Virus record (IMG/VR): IMGVR_UViG_3300025771_000219
Span: 1 to 22,312 of that record
Source: a virus
Length of the DNA: 22,312 nt
Strand: one strand, 5' to 3'
The stretch's first letter is position 1. Each line of letters opens with the position of its first letter. A program made the translations under genes and the position numbers. Under the pieces are notes generated by a model, which had not been told where the DNA came from, ran no database searches, and saw nothing but the letters and a program-made list of their open reading frames with translations. Below, piece after piece: positions 14,601 through 22,312 of the stretch.

Positions 14601-15087
14601 TAGTGATACATTAATTTTTCATACAGTAAAATATAGAGAACTTTTTGGATCAAACGCTGATACGGATCTTCAAGCACAATTTAAAATTGTAAGATCACAA
14701 CAAAGTGCAATTAGTGATAATCAATTAAAGTCGGGTGTAATATCTGCGATTAATGAATTCTTTGATATACAGAACTGGGATTTTGGTGACACCTTCTTTT
14801 TTACAGAATTAGCAACGTATGTTCACAATAAATTGGCGCCGGATTTAGCAAATATTGTTATTGTTCCTCGTAGCAATAGTCAAGCATTTGGATCTTTGTT
14901 CCAAATAACAAGCAAGTCAGATGAAATTTTTATTAGCAGTGCTACAGTAGATAACGTTGAAATTATAGATAGTCTAACAGCCGCAAACTTACAGTCATCA
15001 GGAAATGTTGTAAGTAGCGTCGACCAAGTAGGTACAGTTTCCGTTACTTCAACTAGCACTTCAAGTAGCGGAGGTAGTACTTACTAA
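11623..15087 (+). CDS. 6: gp6-like baseplate wedge protein, extended
   Basis: A 1154-residue protein. T4 gp6 (660 residues) forms the ring that ties wedges together and drives the baseplate change on contraction; it belongs to the baseplate-J superfamily. The N-terminus (1-110) is clear: Y-D-F-P-T-I-R-R-T-M-I-N-Y-L-R (31-45), I-E-S-S-E-Y-L-A-L-I-D (56-66), F-L-G-Q-S-L-S-Y-R-V-D-L-N-A-R-E-N-F (70-87). The baseplate-J pattern N-R-M-I-T-G-E-D-Y-N-T-F-P-L lies near 428-441. Downstream are about 500 residues not needed in T4 gp6, including an EF-hand-like loop (816-827), with a helical section near 940-1080 and a Ser/Thr-rich tail. The stop overlaps the next start (TAATG). Arginine is mostly AGA, unlike the leftward genes. 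Confidence 0.9.
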   Translation: MASYDRQNSLLVTEDWSKIYRSFTDADFTAYDFPTIRRTMINYLRKNYPEDYNDYIESSEYLALIDVIAFLGQSLSYRVDLNARENFIETAEKKESVLRLARLVGYNNKRNECASGILKVTGIQTTENLTDSSGTPLRSRFITWNDDSNPNWLEQTITIMNSAFSGSTIYGKPNSSEIIGGIQTDLYKVNSNNTDIPVFTFSKSINGTQTPFDVVSAKIDSTNISEETPLPGNTFGLLYRNDKKGNSSENTGFFVHFKQGELVTSDFTINDPSNNEIINLNTPDINNSDVWLWELDQFGNYKTEWTKLDSTIGSNAIYNSISNNNRKIYTVVSRDLDQISLNFADGNFGDLPNGTFKTYYRISKGATYTIRPADMQNIVLEIGYTSKSGQQNTLILQCALQSTVTNASATESVDNIKRNAPQAYYTQNRMITGEDYNTFPLTSSPQIVKAKAVNRASSGISRQFEIKDPTGKYSSTNIIADDGIIYKNDFEVDFAFTFSSRNDVLGVLRNRVEPIIAGIATKSFYYDKFPRVNTTGLNIDWVKSTNTTGGVTGYFRNTVNGAPITVGSFTGNNFKFIATDSMIKFVPPSGRYFLPNGELTTTKTKTTRDYIWVKVLNVVGDGSNGGLGALDDGTGPIILSEVIPALSIPSEIIPNIVTDLPSDIETEIVDLVFNYKNFGIRYDQSTLTWKIVTNANVNTIDPFSLDREGDISGTKADKSWFVLFETDGETYTVTYRGLDYRFESENLVQFYVDARGKTYDPKTGLVIKDQVKILKVNEDPILDTILTKDYPWEITGTIRNPDGFEDTNRVEVNLYDSDDDGMIDDPDSFINVVAPDSVDVRGYKDKFVFFQNTVVDNVTVAKKVSATNFIIFDKESSIPALSDYTNGQLFYFYGSTENVVKSYNSTTGSLDLQNSYFAKPGRDGVKFQYIHNAENDRRLDPSKTNIIDLYMLTEAYDDSYRYYINNGGTKPEEPSSEQLRSQFEPALEKVKSISDTLIFHTVKYRELFGSNADTDLQAQFKIVRSQQSAISDNQLKSGVISAINEFFDIQNWDFGDTFFFTELATYVHNKLAPDLANIVIVPRSNSQAFGSLFQITSKSDEIFISSATVDNVEIIDSLTAANLQSSGNVVSSVDQVGTVSVTSTSTSSSGGSTY
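14068..14103 (+). other. EF-hand-like calcium loop in gp6
   Basis: Residues 816-827 read D-S-D-D-D-G-M-I-D-D-P-D. Acidic residues at loop positions 1, 3, 5, 9 and 12, glycine at 6 and isoleucine at 8 match the EF-hand/dockerin type calcium loop. The flanks look like strands (V-N-L-Y before, F-I-N-V-V after) rather than two helices, so this is a calcium-loop-like motif within a beta-rich region. Confidence 0.5.
15070..15075 (+). promoter_or_regulatory. Ribosome site for the giant virion protein
   Basis: GGAGGT within the last codons of gp6, 11 bases before the ATG at 15087. Together with the TAATG overlap it supports that start for the giant gene. Confidence 0.55.
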
Positions 15088-18000
15088 TGGCTTATAGTGA
15101 CAATAGCAACGTTCCTGTCAATTCAACGAACAAGGACAAATATAGAAACAGTTCCGCATTACTGCCGATGTTCTTTAGAACAGAAGCAAACAAGAAGTTT
15201 CTTGGGTCTACAGTTGACCCTTTAATTTCAAAAGGACAACTAGAGAGAATTAATGGTTTTGTTGGAAGTAGATATTCCAAAACTGTTTCTCCGAATGATA
15301 GATATATTCCAGAACCAACATCAAATAGAAGAAGATATAATCTATTACCTAGTGTTGTAATCAGAGACGAGTTTGATGATCGAACAAATTGGTTAGGTAC
15401 ATATGACGACTTACTTAATCAATTAAATTATTTTAATTCAAACACAGACAACCACGATAAACTATTTTCAAGCAAATACTATGCGTGGAATCCACACATT
15501 GATTTTGATAAAATTGCAAATTATAGACAGTACTATTGGTTACCCCAAGGTCCTAGTCCTGTTACAATTACAGGATTAGCAGAAGGAACCATTAGTGCTT
15601 TTACGGTAACTAATCAAAATTCAAAAGCATGGGTGTTTACACCAGACGGTAGCAGTTCTAATCCTGTTATTAAGTTATTTAGAGGAGCAACATACAAGTT
15701 TGAAATTAATGCTCCAGGTCATCCTTTTTATATCAAACTTGCTAAAACTACAGGAAGTGATGATCAGTATGACAGTGGTATTACAAACAATGGTACAGAA
15801 AATGGTGCAGTAATCTTTACGGTATCAAAAGGTGCTCCAGATATCCTTTACTACACCTGCGGTAATCATCAAGAGATGCAGGGAATTTTTGAAATCAAAA
15901 ATGCTGAAGATGAATTAAACATTAATATCCCTACAGAAATTTTAGGCAAATCAGAATACACAAGTTCGAATGGTGTTGAATTTACAAACGGACTAAAGGT
16001 AAATTTTGACGGAAATGTTACTCCTAGCACATATAAAAATAAGAACTTTTATGTTGAAGGAGTTGGTGATAAAATTAAATTATTACCTGTAAGCGAATTT
16101 GACACTCCGGAAGGATATGGACAAAACTTTGATTATGAATTTGACATTGAGTCATTTGATCAAACACCTTATGATGATGCAGAAAGTTCTCCTGAAACAC
16201 CAGAGTATGTTACAATTAATCGTGCAAGCATTGATAAAAATCCTTGGAGTAGATATAATAGATGGTTCCATAAGGAAGTTATTGAAAAAACAGCCAAGTA
16301 TAACAATACAACAACTGTACTAGATGAAAATCTACGTGCTAAACGACCTATTATAGAATTTTTACCTAACATTCAGTTACACAACTTTGCTGTTCAAGGG
16401 TTAGGTAATATAGATTTAATTGACACTGTTACTAAAGACGTTTTCAGCGACATTGAAGGTCACATCGGTTATTATATTGATCAAATAGATTTAACAGCAG
16501 GCATGAGAGTAACTTTTAATGCTGACCCTGACATTACTGTTAAAGGTAAAATTTATGAAGTTCAATTTATTGAACATGGTGGAAAAAGTAGACTACATCT
16601 AGAAGAAGTTGACACTCCTGTACAAGGACAGGGTGTTGTTGTAACCAAAGGTATTAGTAATAAAGGAACCAGTTGGTATTTTAACGGAACCGAATGGGTT
16701 AAGGCACAACAAAAAACAAAAATCAATCAATCACCGTTATTTGATTTATTTGATCAGCAAGGAGTAAGTTTTTCAGATTTAAGTTATGGTGTTGAAAACT
16801 TTAAAGGAAATGAACTTGTAAGTTATAAAGTTGGTACCGGTGCTAATGATCCTGTACTAGGATTTCCGATTGAATATCAAAACGTAAACAATATTGGTGA
16901 TATTGTATTTGAGTTTGACTGGGACGATTCTAGTTTTGTTTATGCAAAAAATAATCAAAATATTTTACAAGACACAGCAAGTGGTAGTATCAAAATAAAT
17001 TCATCTCTTACAGAGAATGTGTTTGAATCAGGCTGGAGTCTTGTTGAGAATAAAACAAGACAGAAGATTGTACAGTTAAATGATACTACTATTGAAACTC
17101 CGTTTATAGAGATTATAGCAATTCAAGATCCTGGATTATATATTAATGCTGACAGTATCTCTATACAAGTAGATGGAAATATTCTTAAACCGACAACAGG
17201 TTTTACAACTAGAAAAAGCGAAAACGGTAAACAGTTATTTGTTGACTTTGTTAATTCGGTACCTTCTGATACTAGAATAATTACAAAAATTTTAACAGAT
17301 AAATTACCAACGACATTTGGTTTTTATGATACCCCTATTAACTTAACTAATAATAGTGAAAATAATGATCTCAAAATTTTTACACTAGGAAGTGTAACAG
17401 ATCATGTTAATACAATTTTTGTAAATGATAGAAGAATACACGGTAAATTTAATTCAACATCAAATGCTAGAGACATTAAAGACTTATATAAAAACGGAAC
17501 TAGATATGTTAAACACCAAGGAAGTTTGCTTCCGACGATATTTGGTTTAATAGATTCTGAAACAAATGTTATTAAATCTGTTAGAAAAAATGCTGTAGAT
17601 TATAATATTTTTAAACAGAAATTTATCGAAACGTTTGAGCAAATAGAAATTAGCGGGTTGCCTAGAGACGATGTTGATGATATTCTATATAAGATATCTC
17701 TGAACAATAATGTTCAAAGTCCATATTATTATAGCGACATGGCAGGATATGGTAGAACACTTACAAAATTAGAATATGAAGTTACAACATTTGAACAACA
17801 AGTATTTGGAATTCAAAGTAATTTTAATTTAAAAGAAATAAGCAATAGAAGTATCTACGTTTATTACAACGGAGAGCATCTAATCAATAGTATCGACTAC
17901 GAATTCGATTTAACAGATAACACGGTTATTTTAAAAAGACCAACATCGATAGGTGATACGGTTGTTGTTTATGAATATGAAACAGTAGGAAACGTTATTC

Positions 18001-21000
18001 CTAATACGCCAACAAAATTAGGATTATATCCAAAATACACTCCTAAAATTTATGTTGATAATACCTACGTAACACCAACAAAAGTAATACAAGGTCATGA
18101 CGGAAGTAAGACAAAAGCATATGATGATTATCGTGATGATATTATTTTAGAACTAGAAAAAAGAATTTACAATAATATTAAGATAGAATATAAAAGAAAT
18201 GTTTTCGATAACAATGAATTTAGACCCGGTTGTTTTAGAAAAACAGAATTTAATTATAATGAATATGTAGATGTTTTTAGAGACGATTTTGGTTATTGGG
18301 CAAATCTATACGAAATTGATTATTTGAAAAATAATACATCAGTTGAAGGAGATGTTTTTTCGTATAATCTAACAAATACAAAAGACACAATTAACAATGA
18401 AGATTTACCTGGGTATTGGAGACAAGTTTATAAAAAGTTTTTTGACACTGATAGGCCTCATACTGATCCATGGGAAATGTTAGGATATAGTGAAAAACCT
18501 AATTGGTGGGAAGGACGATACGGCTCTGCACCTTATACAAAAGGTAATGATATTTTATGGAATGATCTAGAAAACGGATTTGATTTTGGTACTGGAAAAG
18601 AAAACAAAATTTATGCTAGACCAGGACTAAGCAAAATTATTCCTGTAAACGAATACGGAGAGTTATTATCACCGATCGAAGCAAATTTAGTTTCGGGTTT
18701 TATTAGCACTAACTTAGATAACGATTGGGTATTTGGTGATGGTGGACCAGCAGAATATGCATGGAGATCAAGCAGTTGGTATCCTTTTGCTGAACAGGTC
18801 GCATTAGCATTATTAAAGCCTGCAAACTATCTTACAACACAATTTGATACAAGTCAAAATATTGTTTCACCTAGCGGTAACATCATTTACAAGTCAACAG
18901 GAAAAATAATAGATTTTACAGATGTTAAAGTTCATAATCTTTATTATAATAATGTAAGATACTTTGGATCTGGATATCACGTCTTTGTGGTTGATTATTT
19001 AAAAGACAAGGGACAAGACGTTAAAACAGGATACTATGATAGACTGTCTAATACAAGTATGAACTTAACTTACAAAACAGGTGCTTTTGTAAACAAGGAA
19101 AGATTACGCATACTATTAGAAAGCAGTAATCCTAACAGTCCTGATAAGAGTATTTTCTTACCACAGGAAAATTATGAAATAGCATTTAGAAAATCAAATC
19201 CTGTGTTTACTGCAAAAATGTCAGGTATTATTGTTGAAAAAGTTGATACCGGTTACCTTATAAAAGGATACGACAAGTATCAGCCTGTATTTAAAATTTT
19301 CAAGCCTATACTTTCTGAAAGGGATTCTGCAGAAGTTATCGGCGGAACAACTGCAAAATTTGTTCTTTGGCAAGAAAGAAAATTTTATGGTATTGGACAG
19401 ATAGTACAGTATGAGGAATCTTATTATAGAACAAAAGAAGATCATACTAGCGGAACTACATTTGATCAAACAAAATATTCTAGATTAGCAGAATTACCAT
19501 TAAGTGGTGGTACAAGTGTTCAGAAGCCAAGAAGATTTGAAGAAACTATAACAGAAATTCCTTATAACATTGTTCTTCCTAATGTACAAGAAGTTTACAA
19601 TGTAATTATAGGTTATGAAAAATACCTCGAAACTCTAGGTTTTCTATTTGATGAACAAATCAACGAGTTAGGTGAATTGTCTAACTGGTCATTTAGTGGC
19701 AAGGAATTTTTATACTGGACTACACAAGCATGGAGTACAGGTAGTATTATTACACTATCTCCTTTTGCACAAAAAGTTAAATTTAAGTATTCAACAGGAC
19801 AAGTTGATAATGTGCTAGACACGTTTTATGAATATACTATATTTTCCGCAGGTGGCAATCCATTACCTCGTGCAAATATTTCAACAGTGCGTGGCGAAGG
19901 AATGTTTGTTCTATCATCGAAAGATACACCAGAAGGAATTTATAACGTTCAGTTGAATTTAATTCAAAAAGAACATATTGTTGTATTAGATGATAAAACA
20001 ATTTTTGGTGATATTATATATGATCAAGAAGCAGGTTATAGACAGGAAAGAATTAAGTTAATCGGATTTAAAACTACAGAATGGGACGGAGATCTTTATA
20101 GTCCGGGATTTGTTTATGACGAAGCAAAAATTAGTCCTTGGCAACAGTTTAAAGATTATAATCTAGGTGATGTTGTAAAATATAAAACTAAATTCTATTC
20201 AGCAAAATCGTTTTTGGCCGGCGTAGAAACTTTTAATTACAGTGATTGGATTTACTTAGAAAATGAGCCTAATGCAGAATTATTACCAAACTTAGATTTT
20301 AAAATTAGTAACTTCGAAGATTTTTATAATCTTGATTCTGAAACATTTGATGTAAACACAACAGAACTTTCTCAACACTTGATAGGATATCAAAAACGTT
20401 TTTACTTGGATAATCTAATCCAAGACAACATTTCGCAGTATAAGTTTTATCAAGGATTTATCAAAGAAAAAGGAACAGCAAACGCTATTGATAAAATAAG
20501 TCGTTTAAAAGTTGATGACGTTCAAACCAATGTTGTGTATGATGAAGAATGGGCATTCAAGGTTGGTAGTTTAGGAAGTACATCAACTGTAAAAGAAATT
20601 GATTTTACATTAGACGAAACATTAAACGTTGATAACCCTCAAGCATATGATTTTGTTTCCTCGGTAACAACAAATACAACTCCAGGAAATAATATTCAAT
20701 TATTAGCAAATAAAATTGCTGTAAAACCTGCAGACTATGATAATAATCCATGGCCTGTAACAACAATTAGTGCAATAGATGGTATTACAAGTGAATACAT
20801 TAACAAATTGCCTGTTGCAGGTTATCCTAGACTTGATGATATTCCTACAACAGCATTTAGTTACAATGATTTAGTTGGTAGTAGCATTATCAATCAATTA
20901 GATGACGGCGATATTATCTGGGTTGCAAAAGATAAAAACAAAGACTGGAATGTTTATCAATTAAAAGCCATTCCAGCAAGAGTTGTAGAAACAGACGATT

Positions 21001-22312
21001 TAAACACAGATTTTCTTGATGGTAAAATAACACTTAACACCGATATTGATCATAATCTAGTAAAAGGCCAAATTATTAGTATCAAAAACTTCAACGACGA
21101 TGTTGATAATGTTTACTTGGTTGACGAAGTATTATCAAATACTAGATTTAAGGTAATTGGTAATGACACAAGTTCAACACTTGAAGATAGTGCCGGTGGT
21201 ACAATCCTAGAGTTTTTAAGCCTAAGAGTTACTAATCCGGACGATATTAATGATCTAAAAAATGTTTCTAAAATAACAGCAGGAACATTGGTATTTGCAG
21301 ATGATGACGGAACCGGCAAGTGGGCAGTGTATCAAAAAATTAATGCATTTAACGAACAAAAATGGTCAGGACCTAATCAATTAGTAGGACAACAATTTGG
21401 TTACAATATTGCATCTGCAGATAATGGTAGATTAATTGTTGTTGCCGCACCAGGTTATGGTGACGAAGGACAGATTTATGTACTTGCTAGAGAATTTAAC
21501 ACAGGCATTGCAACGCTACAAACTACACAAGGTTTTGCAATTAGTGATAACTCCAGTGATAACATTGTAAGTGATGCGGGAAGACCTGCACTTGGTACTA
21601 GTCTTGCATTAAGCAATGACGGTTCGGTACTAGCGGCCGGCGCTCCAACAGCAAGTAACTTCAAAGCGGTAGATGACAGTTCTTACAAAGATAATTTTAG
21701 AGTAAGTGTTGGTGATTTTACAGCAATACCAAGTGATTTTTCACGTGAAGGTGTTGTTACTTTACATACCTATGATACCGAAGATAATCTTTTCAAAAGA
21801 AATTATGTCATCGGTTGTAGTGAACCTGAAACAGATGCGTTCTTTGGAACAAGTTTATTAGTTTCTAATACAAAACTGTTAGTTGGCGCACCTGGAAAAA
21901 CAGCACATCAAGGTAAAGTATATATCTATGACAAAGCAACACTAGCAGATGGTAGCACGGTAGATTGGAACATAAGTGACCATCATATTTTAAGCATACC
22001 TAACAGCAGAGATGGAGACAGATTTGGTACTTCAATGACAGGAACCAAAGATCTATCGTTAATTGCTGTAAGTGCTCCAGGATACGAATTACAAAGTGAT
22101 GATAGTTCTGCAAGCAAAGGGGCGGTGTTTGTTTACAGATTACACAACAACGAATACCAATTGCTACAAACTATTAGTTCTACAACGTTTAATCAAATTG
22201 ATGCAGGTGATCAGTTTGGATATGCAGTATCAATGAGTGAAAATGGAAACACATTAATAATAAGTGCTCCTTTTGAAGATGCTGGTAATATCAATGCTGG
22301 TGCAGTTTTCTA
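15087..22312 (+). CDS. Giant multidomain virion protein at the gp7 position, 3' end outside window
   Basis: An open frame of 2408 codons without a stop that runs off the right edge. The start is set by TAATG overlap with gp6 and GGAGGT upstream. Domains in order: a conserved N-terminus (L-L-P-M-F-F-R-T-E-A-N-K-K-F-L-G, 25-40); a cupredoxin-like domain (180-272); a long beta-rich body with G-H-D-G-S-K-T near 1003, W-V-F-G-D-G near 1212 and L-I-G-Y-Q-K-R-F-Y-L near 1764; two carbohydrate-binding-like modules (1425-1472, 1683-1725); and FG-GAP-type repeats from about 2101. I recall such giant proteins next to gp6 in cyanophages and pelagiphages, annotated only as structural. T4 has gp7 (1032 residues), a wedge protein, here; homology to gp7 is not visible by eye. 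A wedge or peripheral baseplate role with host-surface contact is inference. Confidence 0.88.
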   Translation, partial: MAYSDNSNVPVNSTNKDKYRNSSALLPMFFRTEANKKFLGSTVDPLISKGQLERINGFVGSRYSKTVSPNDRYIPEPTSNRRRYNLLPSVVIRDEFDDRTNWLGTYDDLLNQLNYFNSNTDNHDKLFSSKYYAWNPHIDFDKIANYRQYYWLPQGPSPVTITGLAEGTISAFTVTNQNSKAWVFTPDGSSSNPVIKLFRGATYKFEINAPGHPFYIKLAKTTGSDDQYDSGITNNGTENGAVIFTVSKGAPDILYYTCGNHQEMQGIFEIKNAEDELNINIPTEILGKSEYTSSNGVEFTNGLKVNFDGNVTPSTYKNKNFYVEGVGDKIKLLPVSEFDTPEGYGQNFDYEFDIESFDQTPYDDAESSPETPEYVTINRASIDKNPWSRYNRWFHKEVIEKTAKYNNTTTVLDENLRAKRPIIEFLPNIQLHNFAVQGLGNIDLIDTVTKDVFSDIEGHIGYYIDQIDLTAGMRVTFNADPDITVKGKIYEVQFIEHGGKSRLHLEEVDTPVQGQGVVVTKGISNKGTSWYFNGTEWVKAQQKTKINQSPLFDLFDQQGVSFSDLSYGVENFKGNELVSYKVGTGANDPVLGFPIEYQNVNNIGDIVFEFDWDDSSFVYAKNNQNILQDTASGSIKINSSLTENVFESGWSLVENKTRQKIVQLNDTTIETPFIEIIAIQDPGLYINADSISIQVDGNILKPTTGFTTRKSENGKQLFVDFVNSVPSDTRIITKILTDKLPTTFGFYDTPINLTNNSENNDLKIFTLGSVTDHVNTIFVNDRRIHGKFNSTSNARDIKDLYKNGTRYVKHQGSLLPTIFGLIDSETNVIKSVRKNAVDYNIFKQKFIETFEQIEISGLPRDDVDDILYKISLNNNVQSPYYYSDMAGYGRTLTKLEYEVTTFEQQVFGIQSNFNLKEISNRSIYVYYNGEHLINSIDYEFDLTDNTVILKRPTSIGDTVVVYEYETVGNVIPNTPTKLGLYPKYTPKIYVDNTYVTPTKVIQGHDGSKTKAYDDYRDDIILELEKRIYNNIKIEYKRNVFDNNEFRPGCFRKTEFNYNEYVDVFRDDFGYWANLYEIDYLKNNTSVEGDVFSYNLTNTKDTINNEDLPGYWRQVYKKFFDTDRPHTDPWEMLGYSEKPNWWEGRYGSAPYTKGNDILWNDLENGFDFGTGKENKIYARPGLSKIIPVNEYGELLSPIEANLVSGFISTNLDNDWVFGDGGPAEYAWRSSSWYPFAEQVALALLKPANYLTTQFDTSQNIVSPSGNIIYKSTGKIIDFTDVKVHNLYYNNVRYFGSGYHVFVVDYLKDKGQDVKTGYYDRLSNTSMNLTYKTGAFVNKERLRILLESSNPNSPDKSIFLPQENYEIAFRKSNPVFTAKMSGIIVEKVDTGYLIKGYDKYQPVFKIFKPILSERDSAEVIGGTTAKFVLWQERKFYGIGQIVQYEESYYRTKEDHTSGTTFDQTKYSRLAELPLSGGTSVQKPRRFEETITEIPYNIVLPNVQEVYNVIIGYEKYLETLGFLFDEQINELGELSNWSFSGKEFLYWTTQAWSTGSIITLSPFAQKVKFKYSTGQVDNVLDTFYEYTIFSAGGNPLPRANISTVRGEGMFVLSSKDTPEGIYNVQLNLIQKEHIVVLDDKTIFGDIIYDQEAGYRQERIKLIGFKTTEWDGDLYSPGFVYDEAKISPWQQFKDYNLGDVVKYKTKFYSAKSFLAGVETFNYSDWIYLENEPNAELLPNLDFKISNFEDFYNLDSETFDVNTTELSQHLIGYQKRFYLDNLIQDNISQYKFYQGFIKEKGTANAIDKISRLKVDDVQTNVVYDEEWAFKVGSLGSTSTVKEIDFTLDETLNVDNPQAYDFVSSVTTNTTPGNNIQLLANKIAVKPADYDNNPWPVTTISAIDGITSEYINKLPVAGYPRLDDIPTTAFSYNDLVGSSIINQLDDGDIIWVAKDKNKDWNVYQLKAIPARVVETDDLNTDFLDGKITLNTDIDHNLVKGQIISIKNFNDDVDNVYLVDEVLSNTRFKVIGNDTSSTLEDSAGGTILEFLSLRVTNPDDINDLKNVSKITAGTLVFADDDGTGKWAVYQKINAFNEQKWSGPNQLVGQQFGYNIASADNGRLIVVAAPGYGDEGQIYVLAREFNTGIATLQTTQGFAISDNSSDNIVSDAGRPALGTSLALSNDGSVLAAGAPTASNFKAVDDSSYKDNFRVSVGDFTAIPSDFSREGVVTLHTYDTEDNLFKRNYVIGCSEPETDAFFGTSLLVSNTKLLVGAPGKTAHQGKVYIYDKATLADGSTVDWNISDHHILSIPNSRDGDRFGTSMTGTKDLSLIAVSAPGYELQSDDSSASKGAVFVYRLHNNEYQLLQTISSTTFNQIDAGDQFGYAVSMSENGNTLIISAPFEDAGNINAGAVF
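15624..15902 (+). other. Cupredoxin-like domain in the giant protein
   Basis: Residues about 180-272 show the cupredoxin layout: a first strand block ending L-F-R-G-A-T-Y-K-F, then G-H-P-F-Y-I with H212, a loop with Y-D-S-G-I-T-N-N-G, and a final Y-Y-T-C-G-N-H-Q-E-M-Q-G giving C258, H261 and M264. Histidine, cysteine, histidine and methionine in this order are the ligands of type 1 copper in plastocyanin-like proteins. Related domains are known to me from cyanophage virion proteins. Copper binding is inferred from residues. Confidence 0.72.
19359..19502 (+). other. Carbohydrate-binding-like module 1 in the giant protein
   Basis: Residues about 1425-1472: W1428, then Y-G-I-G-Q-I-V-Q-Y, Y-Y-R-T-K-E-D-H-T-S-G-T-T-F-D and Y-S-R-L. 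The run G-x-I/V-V-x-Y ... Y-Y/Y-R ... H-T-S ... F-D is the pattern of small chitin/carbohydrate-binding modules (family 5/12 type). Binding is not shown. Confidence 0.5.
20133..20261 (+). other. Carbohydrate-binding-like module 2 in the giant protein
   Basis: Residues about 1683-1725: W1685, then Y-N-L-G-D-V-V-K-Y, F-Y-S-A-K and a closing D-W-I-Y-L (W1721). Pattern as in module 1 and in gp5, with the classical G-D-V-V-x-Y core. Confidence 0.5.
21387..22312 (+). repeat. FG-GAP-type beta-propeller repeats, incomplete
   Basis: Five protein repeats of about 60-83 residues with the core F-G-x5-8-(D/N)-G-x-x-(L/I)-x-(V/I)-x-A-P. Phe-Gly or equivalent positions are near residues 2104, 2169 (Leu replaces Phe), 2253, 2313 and 2377; each is followed by A-A-P, G-A-P, G-A-P, S-A-P and S-A-P. 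FG-GAP repeats build integrin-like seven-bladed propellers, so two or more blades probably lie beyond the window. The DNA repeats are diverged, so this is an old duplication. Confidence 0.75.

Noticed and set aside
16099-16372. Small frames on both strands within the giant gene
   Set aside because: The giant frame is open throughout with recognisable domains; these are in other frames without start signals.

Overview
This window reads as part of a T4-like (contractile-tailed) marine phage genome. No host is encoded here, but the AT-rich composition, the gene set and the protein styles (long gp6, gp5 without a lysozyme domain, a giant virion protein with cupredoxin and FG-GAP domains, an extended gp55-like sigma factor, a small Hc1-like histone) are what I know from cyanophages and pelagiphages. 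That host suggestion is inference.

Layout. Positions 1-4558 hold a leftward (minus-strand) block. In transcription order it contains a gp55-like late sigma factor, the recombination nuclease pair gp47 and gp46, a small basic Hc1-like protein, a GIY-YIG-type nuclease, and the first codons of one more gene cut by the left edge. Two sigma-70-like promoters are visible, one before gp55 and one before gp47. Genes are packed with 1-8 base overlaps.

Positions 4559-4642 form a short divergent control region. It holds a host-type promoter firing left into gp55, a T4-type late promoter (NATAAATA form) firing right, and a perfect 12-bp palindrome. The two promoters overlap head to head, so the gene for the presumed late sigma factor may be shut off by the late transcription machinery it directs.

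Positions 4643-22312 hold a rightward structural block of baseplate genes: a predicted baseplate protein, gp53-like, an 891-residue virion protein that may belong to the hub, an Ala/Ser/Val-rich small protein, gp5 (OB-fold plus beta-helix spike), gp25, a doubled-length gp6, and a giant virion protein of at least 2408 residues at the place gp7 has in T4. The giant runs off the right edge. Several junctions are TAATG (stop and start share one A), which suggests translational coupling. I see only one exact late-promoter motif for the whole block.

How it fits together: early host-type promoters would make the sigma factor and the recombination/repair proteins; the sigma factor, on host RNA polymerase, would then switch on the single long baseplate operon. 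Baseplate proteins carry several apparent binding modules (cupredoxin, carbohydrate-binding-like, EF-hand-like, FG-GAP propeller) that could face the host surface. I found no tRNA, CRISPR array, insertion sequence or convincing terminator.
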